Below, piece after piece: positions 6,568-14,720 of a stretch of DNA of 15,424 bases. A model generated the notes under the pieces. The model did no database searches. It saw only the letters and a program-made list of their open reading frames with translations, and was not told the DNA's origin. The DNA comes from Scalindua sp964437425 (GTDB lineage: Bacteria > Planctomycetota > Brocadiia > Brocadiales > Scalinduaceae): the NCBI GenBank assembly GCA_964437425.1, contig CAYTGO010000068.1, positions 1 through 15,424 on the forward strand, written 5' to 3'. The first letter of the stretch is position 1. Each line of letters starts with the position of its first letter. Made by a program: the position numbers and the translations under genes.

Positions 6568-7800
6568 ATGGAAAAATTCAGTATTAAACTCGGTCAGGAT
6601 AAAAACCTGGTTCGCTTATATTCCTATCCAAATAAGCCTGGGAGCAAGGAGCTCCTGGCAGACACGATTCTCTACTGGTTCAAAGAGACGTTGCATCGTG
6701 ACGGTTGTGCCGTGCAAGGTGCGAATGCGACGGTTCGTATTGAGGGATCTGACTTTTTCCTCGATCTGCAGGGTCCGCCCGAAATGAAGTTGTACGAAGA
6801 AAGGTATCAGGCATTTCTGAGTAACGGCCTGGATGCTCTCGGTGTAATCGAAAAGTTAAAGGATCCCGCGTCAAAGCCGAAACAACCATGGCCTGACTGG
6901 TTGAAACCCCCGGCCGAAGACAAGCTCTGGGATCCCCAGAACACCGGAAAATGGAGATTCTTTCTCCCTTCCGGAATGTCCATGATCAATCTAAAGTCAT
7001 TGAATTTCTTCCACTACCCGCCTATGCGGCTGCTAGACCAGATGCGGGATTACCTTGACGATCCTGTTCCTGTCCGTGTGATCGAACTGCTGGAGGCGAA
7101 CGGTGTTGCGAACAAACAAGAGGCTTTGTTACACTCAACGGTTATGGATGGGGCACCGATCGCTGCACCGGACAATCAGGGGACATTTTATCATCCGGGC
7201 CCTTATGACCCGAAAAAATATCCTGCTGTTCACTTGATCCCTATTGATTATTTACATGACTACCAGAAGGCAATGGTGAAACTCCTGCTCAACACCAGCC
7301 CCTGTAACGAAAAATACACGATTCCAATCGTCGTCTATGGAGCGCCTGCACGCCGTGTGTTCAGCGAGATCTACGACCTGGGCCTGGGCAAGAAAAAATT
7401 TGATCCACTGGATACACTGAGCATAGAGATCATACCTGGAAAGCAGACTGCCGTGATGGGTTCTGGCCACCCGTACGCATTCTACATGCAGGTACAGGCA
7501 GAGATCGGTTCCGGATCTATTGTTCCATACAAGTGGGACCATGCGGTGAAGACTATGAGAACGGATCTCATCATTCAAGGCTGGAAGGTTAAGATGTTCA
7601 AGGATCCAACGCAGGATCCTAAAGATGTTCTCGCTGCTTGCGAGAAACATTGGAATAAGGAGGAGCAGAAAATAAAGGTTTATACATTGGTTCTTCACCA
7701 GGGTTCTCTTTTCTATCCGGATCCGCAGTCGCTGGTATTCACCTATAAGTTGTCAATGGAAGAGGCCGAGAAACAAGCAGGCGATATAGATAATTATTAA
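6568..7800 (+). CDS. Uncharacterised protein, paralogue of the 12366-13616 gene
   Basis: I do not recognise the family. The protein has 410 aa, no signal peptide and no membrane segment, so it is probably a soluble globular protein. It is clearly homologous over its full length to the 416-aa protein at 12366-13616. Shared blocks are YPNxPGSKE (20-28), TILxWFxxTL (33-42), RIEGSD (57-62), FFHYPP (147-152), RLLDxxRD (154-161), ELLEANG (173-179), APD-QGT (200-206), GSxHPYxFY (298-306) and DPxQDP (346-351), then HW and HxGSL near the end. Invariant His, Asp, Tyr and Glu residues in these blocks suggest an enzymatic or ligand-binding site, but no function can be assigned. AAAAAGGAGAG before the ATG supports the start. 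The gene follows the DNase II-family gene by 101 bases and precedes the cyclase by 98. Confidence 0.8.
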   Translation: MEKFSIKLGQDKNLVRLYSYPNKPGSKELLADTILYWFKETLHRDGCAVQGANATVRIEGSDFFLDLQGPPEMKLYEERYQAFLSNGLDALGVIEKLKDPASKPKQPWPDWLKPPAEDKLWDPQNTGKWRFFLPSGMSMINLKSLNFFHYPPMRLLDQMRDYLDDPVPVRVIELLEANGVANKQEALLHSTVMDGAPIAAPDNQGTFYHPGPYDPKKYPAVHLIPIDYLHDYQKAMVKLLLNTSPCNEKYTIPIVVYGAPARRVFSEIYDLGLGKKKFDPLDTLSIEIIPGKQTAVMGSGHPYAFYMQVQAEIGSGSIVPYKWDHAVKTMRTDLIIQGWKVKMFKDPTQDPKDVLAACEKHWNKEEQKIKVYTLVLHQGSLFYPDPQSLVFTYKLSMEEAEKQAGDIDNY

Positions 7801-7898
7801 CGTGAAGGCTGGATCTCCTTTCCGGCATAGGGACTTTAAGAAGTCGCATTATCTGTTGAACGTATTTATTCTGATAGAGAAAATTGTGAGGAACCGGG

Positions 7899-10800
7899 AT
7901 GCAATGCTCCAAATGTCAAGCTGAAAACCGTGATGCAAGACGTTTCTGTGCTGAGTGCGGGACTCCACTGCAGGCCTTATGCCCAGATTGTAGTTTTGCA
8001 AATGACCCGGCTGATAAATTTTGTGGAGGTTGCGGTAAAGCAATGGCCACTCCAGTATCCTCTGATGATACTACTTCCATGCCGTTGCAGGCTGAGCCGG
8101 AGGAAACTCAGACGGATACCGAAACTGTTTCCAGGGACAATCTTATAACGGATGAATCCGGGGCAGAACGTCGTCATATTTCGGTACTATTTTGTGACCT
8201 GGTTGGCTCTACTGAGCTGTCCTGTCAGCTCGACCCGGAAGATCTGGGGAGTGTTGTTCGCAGCTATCAAGATGCAGTGGGGAAAGTGGTAGCTCGTTAC
8301 GATGGCTTTATCGCCAAATATATGGGCGATGCTGTGATAGTTTATTTCGGATATCCGAGAGCACACGAAGGTGCTGCATTATGCGCCATTTATACAGGTC
8401 TGGAAATAGTAGAGGCCATACAGCAATTTGACACCAGGCAAGTATGCGAAAAAGATATTACACTTGCTGTTCGTATTGGAATCGATACCGGTTTGGTAGT
8501 TGTGGGGCAGAGGATTGGAAAAGGACCATCTGAAGAAGTGATGGTGGTCGGTGAAACACCGAACATGGCAGCGCGTATTCATGCGCTGGCATACCCGAAT
8601 AACATTGTGATTTCACAGGGTACAAAAAGTCTGGCGGAAGGGGTATTTAATTTCGCTGATAACGGTATTCATAACCTGAAAGGATTTTCAGAGCCGGTAC
8701 AGGCATGGAGAGTGCTAGGTAAGAGTGTGGAGGCGGCTACAGGTAATACCAGGGTTTTAACCCGCTTCGAAGCGAAATTAATTAGCGGATTGCTACCAAT
8801 GGTTGGGCGGGAGGAAGAAGTTGCTCTTTTGAAGAAACGCTGGGGTCAGGCGAAGGACGGTGATGGCCAGGTGGTGCTGCTTGTAGGTGAGGGTGGTATA
8901 GGCAAGTCACGAATAGTGCACAGTTTTCGTGAAAGTGTGGAAAGCGAGTCTAATAACCTTTTAATGCTCTATTGCTCATCCTATTATCAGAACAGCGCGT
9001 TCTATCCGGTGATAAGTTATCTCGAAGATTCGATGCGGTTCGATAGAAACGACAGCCCGGTACAGAAACTCAACAAGGTGGAGGCTTTTCTGAGTGACCT
9101 TAATCTCAATGTAGAAGACTTTGCGCCTCTGTTTGCATCACTTCTCTCGGTGTCGGTCAGCGATCGTTATCCACCGTTCACATTTTCCCGGGGACAATTA
9201 AAGAAGAATATAATAATGGCTCTGGTTACTATGTTCGAAACGATGTCCTCCCTGCATCCGGTAATAATGGTTGTTGAGGATACACATTTAATTGATCCCT
9301 CTACTATAGAGTTAATAAATACGCTTATTGACGAATTGCAATCTGACAGGATTTTTTTAATACTTACTTCGAGACCGGAAGTTGCACATCACTGGGAAAA
9401 CTATGCGCATGTAAATCTGCTTACCCTTAGCCGCATGAGCCGCAAAGAGGTAATGGGTATGGTGAAAAAGGTGACAGAAGGCAAGCCCCTGCCTGATGAA
9501 GTGTTAGACAAGATTATCAATAGAACCGATGGTGTACCGCTTTTTGTAGAAGAACTGACAAGGACATTAATTGAGTCGGGAGTACTCCGGGATTCAGGAG
9601 ACAGGTTCTCTTTGTCGGGCTCGCTGCAGGAACTGTCAATACCGGAATCACTCCAAGACTCGCTGATGGCACGCCTTGATAACCTGTCACAACCAAAACA
9701 AGTTGCGCAACTTGCGTCGGTTGTAGGGCGCACCTTCAGCTATGATCTGTTATCTGCCGTGTCGCCTCTAGACAAGCAAGATCTGGATGACTCGTTAGCC
9801 AAATTGGTAGAAGCTGTGCTTATTTATTGCAGCGGTTCGCTGGCTACCAGTGACCTGCATTATGAGTTCAAACACGCTATGGTGCAGGATGTAGCTTATC
9901 AGTCGTTACTTAACAGCACCCGTAAGCAATACCATAAGCGCATTGCGCAGGTGCTGGAGAAGCAGTTTCCGGATACCGCAGAAACAGCACCGGAACTTTT
10001 GGCCCATCATTACACAGAGGCAAATCTCTACGAGCAGGCCATTAATTATTGGGAACAGGCTGGGAAGAAGGCTGTTGGAAACTCGGCTAATCTGGAAGCG
10101 ATAGATCACCTCACAAAAGGACTGAAACTGCTTGAAACTTTTCCTGATACTCCCAAACGTAATGAACAGGAGCTGCAACTGCAGATAACCCTGGCTGTAC
10201 CTCTGACAGCTACCTCAGGCTATGCAGCCAGTGAAGTGGAACAAGTATATAAACGGGCGTATGAACTTTGCCGGCAGATAGGAGAGGATGTGCAGCATTT
10301 TCCGGCATTGTACGGAATGTGGAGATATCATTGCTTACGGGCTGAATATGAGACTGCCCTTCAGCTTGGAAATGAACTGATTACACTGGCTGAAAATGTA
10401 AAGGACCGGGCGTTTTTAATAGCGTCGCACCGGGCACTGGGGTCAACGTATTTTTATTTAGGACAATTGTCAAAGTCCAGGTTACATATTGATCATGGGA
10501 TTGGCTCTTCAGTAGCGGAGCAGGGTAGTACAACACCATTTATCAAAGAAGCATATGATGTAATTGACCCGCATGTGACCTGCAGATCATACAAATCCTG
10601 GGTACTATGGTTACTTGGCTATCCCGACCAGGCACTGCACGAAAGCCGCGAGGCAATCAGGATCGCCGAGGAAATTAATCACCCGTTTAGCGTGGCACTG
10701 GCGGGTTGTTTTGCAGCCTGGTTACACCAGTTCAGTTACGATGGACGTAGGACCCTGGAGTATGCGGATGCTGCCATTGCAATCGCAACCAAAAATGGGT

Positions 10801-11342
10801 TTCCTTTCTGGATAGGGTGGGCAAAAATATTACGAGGATGGGCACTGGCTGAACTTGGACAAGAAGAAGACGTAATCGCTCAGATGCAGCAGGGTCTTAT
10901 AGACTGGCGTGCGCAGGGGTCACAACTTGGATCGGCATACTTTCGATATTTGTCAGCAGACGTATTCCGAATAAGAGAAAAGAGCAAAGAAGGGCTGGAT
11001 GCGCTGGATGAGGCACAGGTCCTGGCTGATAAGACCAAGGAACACTTCTGGGATGCAGAACGATTTCGGCTTAAAGGGGAGCTACAACTTCAACAATCCG
11101 GTACGCATGAGGATAGTGCGGAATCCTGTTTTCAACAAGCGCTTGACATTGCTCGCCAAGACCAGGCGAAATCGCTGGAGCTGCGCGCGGCGCTGAGCCT
11201 CAGTCGTCTCTGGTGTAAAAAGGGCAAACAGGCAGAGGCACGCGAGATGCTCGAACCGATATACGGCTGGTTTACAGAGGGTTTTGATACTGTGGATTTA
11301 AAGGAAGCCAAAGCGCTTTGCGAAAGTGCTGACATTGTCTAG
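7899..11342 (+). CDS. Class III nucleotidyl cyclase-AAA ATPase-TPR protein
   Basis: This is a 1147-aa multidomain signalling protein. An N-terminal double zinc ribbon (Cys3/6/17/20 and Cys28/31/42/45) leads through a polar linker to a class III adenylate/guanylate cyclase domain (about 90-275). The metal aspartates are Asp100 (FCDLVGST) and Asp144 (YMGD); Lys140 sits at the base-recognition position; Asn222 and Arg226 in ETPNMAAR are the transition-state pair. The usual Asp/Thr base-specifying position before VVG is Met215, so nucleotide preference is uncertain. Next is an AAA/STAND-like NTPase with MVGREEE (301-307), Walker A GEGGIGKS (330-337) and Walker B VVEDTH (458-463). The C-terminal half (about 690-1140) is helical and TPR-like. 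This architecture is known from many proteobacteria, where the ATPase/TPR part is thought to sense a signal and control cyclase output. The ATG at 7899 is chosen because the zinc ribbon begins at once and GAGG lies at about 7889-7892. The next gene starts 32 bases downstream, so co-transcription is likely. Confidence 0.92.
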   Translation: MQCSKCQAENRDARRFCAECGTPLQALCPDCSFANDPADKFCGGCGKAMATPVSSDDTTSMPLQAEPEETQTDTETVSRDNLITDESGAERRHISVLFCDLVGSTELSCQLDPEDLGSVVRSYQDAVGKVVARYDGFIAKYMGDAVIVYFGYPRAHEGAALCAIYTGLEIVEAIQQFDTRQVCEKDITLAVRIGIDTGLVVVGQRIGKGPSEEVMVVGETPNMAARIHALAYPNNIVISQGTKSLAEGVFNFADNGIHNLKGFSEPVQAWRVLGKSVEAATGNTRVLTRFEAKLISGLLPMVGREEEVALLKKRWGQAKDGDGQVVLLVGEGGIGKSRIVHSFRESVESESNNLLMLYCSSYYQNSAFYPVISYLEDSMRFDRNDSPVQKLNKVEAFLSDLNLNVEDFAPLFASLLSVSVSDRYPPFTFSRGQLKKNIIMALVTMFETMSSLHPVIMVVEDTHLIDPSTIELINTLIDELQSDRIFLILTSRPEVAHHWENYAHVNLLTLSRMSRKEVMGMVKKVTEGKPLPDEVLDKIINRTDGVPLFVEELTRTLIESGVLRDSGDRFSLSGSLQELSIPESLQDSLMARLDNLSQPKQVAQLASVVGRTFSYDLLSAVSPLDKQDLDDSLAKLVEAVLIYCSGSLATSDLHYEFKHAMVQDVAYQSLLNSTRKQYHKRIAQVLEKQFPDTAETAPELLAHHYTEANLYEQAINYWEQAGKKAVGNSANLEAIDHLTKGLKLLETFPDTPKRNEQELQLQITLAVPLTATSGYAASEVEQVYKRAYELCRQIGEDVQHFPALYGMWRYHCLRAEYETALQLGNELITLAENVKDRAFLIASHRALGSTYFYLGQLSKSRLHIDHGIGSSVAEQGSTTPFIKEAYDVIDPHVTCRSYKSWVLWLLGYPDQALHESREAIRIAEEINHPFSVALAGCFAAWLHQFSYDGRRTLEYADAAIAIATKNGFPFWIGWAKILRGWALAELGQEEDVIAQMQQGLIDWRAQGSQLGSAYFRYLSADVFRIREKSKEGLDALDEAQVLADKTKEHFWDAERFRLKGELQLQQSGTHEDSAESCFQQALDIARQDQAKSLELRAALSLSRLWCKKGKQAEAREMLEPIYGWFTEGFDTVDLKEAKALCESADIV

Positions 11343-11374
11343 TGAAACAGTGAGTTAATAGAGAGGAGGGTATT

Positions 11375-12283
11375 ATGATAAAAAAGCTTTCTAAAGGTAT
11401 AATTATTCTCTGCCTATCGTTTACTATGCCGTTGGCTATCTGTACCGGTGAAACAGGTCACTATCCTCTTGGTGTGGAAGGAATCAAAGGTTCTACTATA
11501 CCGGGACCGGGAATTTATTATAAGCAGTACAACTTTTTATACGTTTCAGATAATCTTAAGGACGAGAATAAAAATAAAAAACAACTTGGATACCATGCCG
11601 TTATTTACTCAAGCGTACACCGGCCTATCTGGGTTACGAAAAAGAAGATAATGGGAGGAGATTATTTCACAGATTTCTTTATCCCGATTAACTACAGTGA
11701 CGTTGAATTTAATAAAACAGGTGTAAAAGATAATTCCTTTAGTCTCGGGGATATTTTTCTCGAACCTTTAGGTATTGCCTGGCATGGTGACAATTATGAT
11801 ACAGTAGTTGCAGCGGCCGCTTTCATTCCTACCGGACATTTTAATCCGCTCAGTAATGCATCCCCGGGTAAAGGTTTTCTGACAGGACTGTTTACGGCAG
11901 GGGTTACTTACTATCCGGATGACGACAAAACATGGTCATTCTCACTTCTCAACCGGTATGAAATACATACGAAAAAAAGAAGGAATATTGATGTTCGACC
12001 AGGAGATAATTTTCTTTTTGAATGGGGCCTGGGTAAAAGTCTTCCGAAAGACTGGCAGTTTGGAATAGCAGGTTATGGCCAGTGGCAGGTAACCGATGAC
12101 AGCGGCAGTGATATAACCTGGGATAAGAATGTACATGACAAGACTTTCTCGGCAGGGCCGGAAGTTATAAAGTTTATTCCTAAATGGAAAATAAATGTCT
12201 CTGTGAGGGCTCAATGGGAATTTGAATCAAAGGACCGTGGTGAAGGTACAGTTATCAATATTACTTTTCTTAAAATATTTTAG
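11375..12283 (+). CDS. Outer-membrane protein, Phenol_MetA_deg (SphA-like) family
   Basis: This 302-aa protein has an N-terminal signal peptide: basic KK near residues 3-4, then a hydrophobic core at about 9-22. The mature start, GHYPLGVEGIKGSTIPGPG (28-46), is the typical opening of the MetA-pathway phenol-degradation/transporter family of outer-membrane beta barrels. Alternating aromatic and polar strands continue to the end, and the chain stops on a hydrophobic FLKIF that fits a C-terminal beta-signal ending in Phe. Members are thought to act as channels for small aromatic or hydrophobic compounds, but substrates are rarely known. The Cys in LAICTG is not a good lipobox because Ile precedes it. 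GAGAGGAGGG sits upstream of the ATG. The tight 32-base gap behind the cyclase and the 82-base gap to the unknown paralogue suggest one transcript. Confidence 0.82.
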   Translation: MIKKLSKGIIILCLSFTMPLAICTGETGHYPLGVEGIKGSTIPGPGIYYKQYNFLYVSDNLKDENKNKKQLGYHAVIYSSVHRPIWVTKKKIMGGDYFTDFFIPINYSDVEFNKTGVKDNSFSLGDIFLEPLGIAWHGDNYDTVVAAAAFIPTGHFNPLSNASPGKGFLTGLFTAGVTYYPDDDKTWSFSLLNRYEIHTKKRRNIDVRPGDNFLFEWGLGKSLPKDWQFGIAGYGQWQVTDDSGSDITWDKNVHDKTFSAGPEVIKFIPKWKINVSVRAQWEFESKDRGEGTVINITFLKIF

Positions 12284-12365
12284 CCGGTATTCCATTCCGA
12301 AACCGGTATGAACATTTACGTATAACGCAAAGAGGTGGCACGTCACCAGGAAAGGAGTAAAGAAT

Positions 12366-13616
12366 ATGGCACAAATCAGTATACCACTCGTAGGGCCTGA
12401 CAGTAAGGATTCGCAAGGAAAAATTGAAAAAGGGAAACCGTTTTCTGAAGAAGATTTAAAAATTCTATTTGCCTATCCGAATATTCCAGGTAGTAAAGAG
12501 AGTCTGGAGGATACCATTCTTCATTGGTTCGGACAAACCCTGGAACGTGACGGTTTTTCAGAGCCAAAGACAAAGGCTTCGATTCGGATCGAGGGTTCAG
12601 ATTACATCCTTGAGATCGATGGCCCATCTGAAACTCAGAATGCTGCTTATGCGGAGAGGATACCCGCTATTTTGGATATTGGCTGGGAAGCCTGGAAAGG
12701 ACCTGTTCAGCAGATAAAGGGGAGAAAGGTATGGAGCACTGATAATGTTGACCGCCCGATGTGGAATCCAAATGGATTGAAGATCGATGGTCAAGATGCG
12801 TGGCGTTTCTTTTTGACCCTGGGTGTGGGGCTGGTTAATCACAAGACTCTTCAGTTTTTTCACTATCCACCCATACGACTGCTTGATCCTCTGCGGGATT
12901 CGATGAAAGATCCCGTGACTTTTCGTTGTCGTGAGTTGCTTGAGGCGAATGGTATAAAGCATGACGAAACTCATCTTTATGAGACGCGGATCAATTCAAC
13001 TCCGATCGCGGCTCCTGATGATCAGGGTACAAATTTTACTCCTCCTGCTAATCCGGTATGGGGCGGCTTGATACCAGTCGGCTATTTCCGTCAGTTTGAA
13101 CGGGATATGATTCGTACTTTGCTCAAACCCCATGGAAATTCCGGTTATACGATTCCGATGACTGCTTATGGGAAAGACCCCCGGCAGCGGTTTGGGGGGA
13201 TGTTTCTGGATCCTGATCACGCGATGATCATTGAGGTGATTGAAGGCTTAAAGACTCCGATTCTTGGTTCTAATCATCCGTATCGTTTCTATTGGGAGGC
13301 CCAGGCAGATCCTAAGTATGGCAATGGTGAGGTTGGTTCCGGGAAGATGCTGCCGGGTAGTATGGATATCTGCACTAGGTTGCAGCAAGATGATCTTGCT
13401 GTTGTGCGTTGGCAGGTGAAAATGGCAGAAGATCCATCACAAGATCCCTGGAAGGTAATCGCTGATGCACAGGCTCATTGGAAAGATCCGGCTCAGCAAA
13501 AGATGGTTTGCGCACTTGTTAAACGCCATGGTTCTCTGACATATAAGACTAGTGATGGGTATGATTTCTGGTTTGCATTAAGTCTTGAGGATGCATTAAA
13601 AGAGTGCGGGGGCTGA
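12366..13616 (+). CDS. Uncharacterised protein, paralogue of the 6568-7800 gene
   Basis: I do not recognise the family. This 416-aa soluble protein is a full-length paralogue of the one at 6568-7800. In the 29-residue block at 36-64 I count 20 identical positions by eye. Conserved motifs are YPNIPGSKE (38-46), RIEGSD (74-79), FFHYPP (164-169), RLLDPLRD (171-178), ELLEANG (190-196), APDDQGT (216-222), GSNHPYRFY (301-309) and DPSQDP (356-361), then HW and RHGSL near the end. It has a longer N-terminus (about 35 residues before the shared core) and an extra loop near 130-145 compared with its partner. AGGAAAGGAG lies before the ATG. No signal peptide or membrane segment is seen. The two paralogues flank the cyclase and outer-membrane genes, so a tandem duplication with later insertion, or two subunits of a heteromer, are both possible. 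Confidence 0.8.
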   Translation: MAQISIPLVGPDSKDSQGKIEKGKPFSEEDLKILFAYPNIPGSKESLEDTILHWFGQTLERDGFSEPKTKASIRIEGSDYILEIDGPSETQNAAYAERIPAILDIGWEAWKGPVQQIKGRKVWSTDNVDRPMWNPNGLKIDGQDAWRFFLTLGVGLVNHKTLQFFHYPPIRLLDPLRDSMKDPVTFRCRELLEANGIKHDETHLYETRINSTPIAAPDDQGTNFTPPANPVWGGLIPVGYFRQFERDMIRTLLKPHGNSGYTIPMTAYGKDPRQRFGGMFLDPDHAMIIEVIEGLKTPILGSNHPYRFYWEAQADPKYGNGEVGSGKMLPGSMDICTRLQQDDLAVVRWQVKMAEDPSQDPWKVIADAQAHWKDPAQQKMVCALVKRHGSLTYKTSDGYDFWFALSLEDALKECGG

Positions 13617-13754
13617 TTGCTACCACACAGATGGAATGATAAGCGTAGGAGTTCTCAGCATTGAACATTGACTATAGCGCCGAAGACAAGGAGAACGCAA
13701 AGCCAGAAATAAGTCCTTTTCAAATGAACTCAAAAACAGCAAGGAAATGAGTGT

Positions 13755-14699
13755 ATGATTCGTTTAATAGGACTAGGAGTCATGGCGTCTTTCTTCTTCT
13801 CTGGTACATTTGTGCTAAACCAGTGGATGGACATGGCAGGTGGGCACTGGTTCTGGACTGCTGCACTTCGATTTGGCTTTGTATTCATCCTTCTTACGTT
13901 ATTCATAACAGTGAAGAACGGAGTTAAAACTATCAGAAATTCTGCGGCCTGTTTCTACAGGCATTGGCGTTTCTGGATACTGTCAGGTGGAGTTGGATTT
14001 GGATGCTTCTATTGCGCACTCTGCTTTGCCGCCAGTTATGCGCCGGGATGGGTAGTTGCTACGACCTGGCAATCTACAATTCTGGCAACACCACTTGTGC
14101 TTCGTCTAATGGGGAAGAGAGTTCCCGGCAAGGGGATAATCTTTGCTCTAGTGGTTTTTGCGGGCATTGTACTTGTGAATTTAAACGAGTTTACAGTTTT
14201 ATCAATTAAGATTGTTGGTGGAGTATTACCGGTAATGATAGCCGCAATCTGTTACCCCTTTGGTAATAGTCTTTGCGGCTTTGCAAAAAATGGTGATCAC
14301 CCGAGTGTACCGCATATTAAGGATAAAGTAATGGATAACGCACTCTGTCGGGTTTGGATGATGACTGCAGGGGCTCTGCCGGTACTGGTAATACCATGGT
14401 TAATAGTTCAACCATATCCCCCAAATACAGAACAGCTTTTTGGAACAGCTTGTCTCGCCATAACAGGAGGAATTATTGCAACAACTATATTTCTCTATGC
14501 CCGGCATACCGCTGAGAATTCATTTGAAATTGTGGCAGTAGATTCCACCCAGGCTTTCCAGGTACCTTTCGCGCTATTAATTGGATATTTTTTGATTGGT
14601 GGATCAATACCTACAATTATCGAGATTGTAGGGCTTGTATTTGTGACTGTTGGCATCACGTGTTATCTGTTTTTCAATCCAATAAACGGCAAATCGTGA
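13755..14699 (+). CDS. DMT-superfamily membrane transporter (EmrE-like)
   Basis: This 314-aa protein is hydrophobic almost throughout, with about ten predicted membrane segments beginning at residues 2-24 and ending near 290-310. Its layout is that of two repeated five-helix halves, as in the drug/metabolite transporter superfamily. The opening, in which a Gly/Ala/Phe-rich first helix leads to FVLNQWMD and then an ALRFGF helix, and the later AGIVLVNLNEF segment, resemble the putative multidrug-resistance efflux (EmrE-type) subfamily. It is an inner-membrane transporter, probably an exporter of a small molecule; the substrate is unknown. AAGGAAATGAG lies just before the ATG. A 138-base gap separates it from the preceding gene, and the following HAD-family gene starts only 21 bases after its stop, so those two may be co-transcribed. 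Confidence 0.85.
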   Translation: MIRLIGLGVMASFFFSGTFVLNQWMDMAGGHWFWTAALRFGFVFILLTLFITVKNGVKTIRNSAACFYRHWRFWILSGGVGFGCFYCALCFAASYAPGWVVATTWQSTILATPLVLRLMGKRVPGKGIIFALVVFAGIVLVNLNEFTVLSIKIVGGVLPVMIAAICYPFGNSLCGFAKNGDHPSVPHIKDKVMDNALCRVWMMTAGALPVLVIPWLIVQPYPPNTEQLFGTACLAITGGIIATTIFLYARHTAENSFEIVAVDSTQAFQVPFALLIGYFLIGGSIPTIIEIVGLVFVTVGITCYLFFNPINGKS

Positions 14700-14720
14700 C
14701 GCCGTACGAGGAGATTAGAT

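Noticed and set aside
7899..8040. Reading the N-terminal cysteines as a DNA-binding zinc finger
   Set aside because: The CxxC-x10-CxxC pairs are double zinc ribbons that commonly precede cyclase/AAA proteins; nothing shows DNA binding.
12325..12365. ACGCAAAG string upstream of the second unknown paralogue, and ACGCAAAGCC near 13692
   Set aside because: They match part of the GEMM core, but neither has the GGGCAAACC strand and P2 hairpin before it, so they are chance matches.
6568..13616. Catalase-like fold for the two unknown paralogues
   Set aside because: The spacing of the PYxFY block and the later DP...DP...HW segment loosely recalls heme-dependent catalase-like proteins, but no heme-ligand motif is identifiable. 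Left unassigned.
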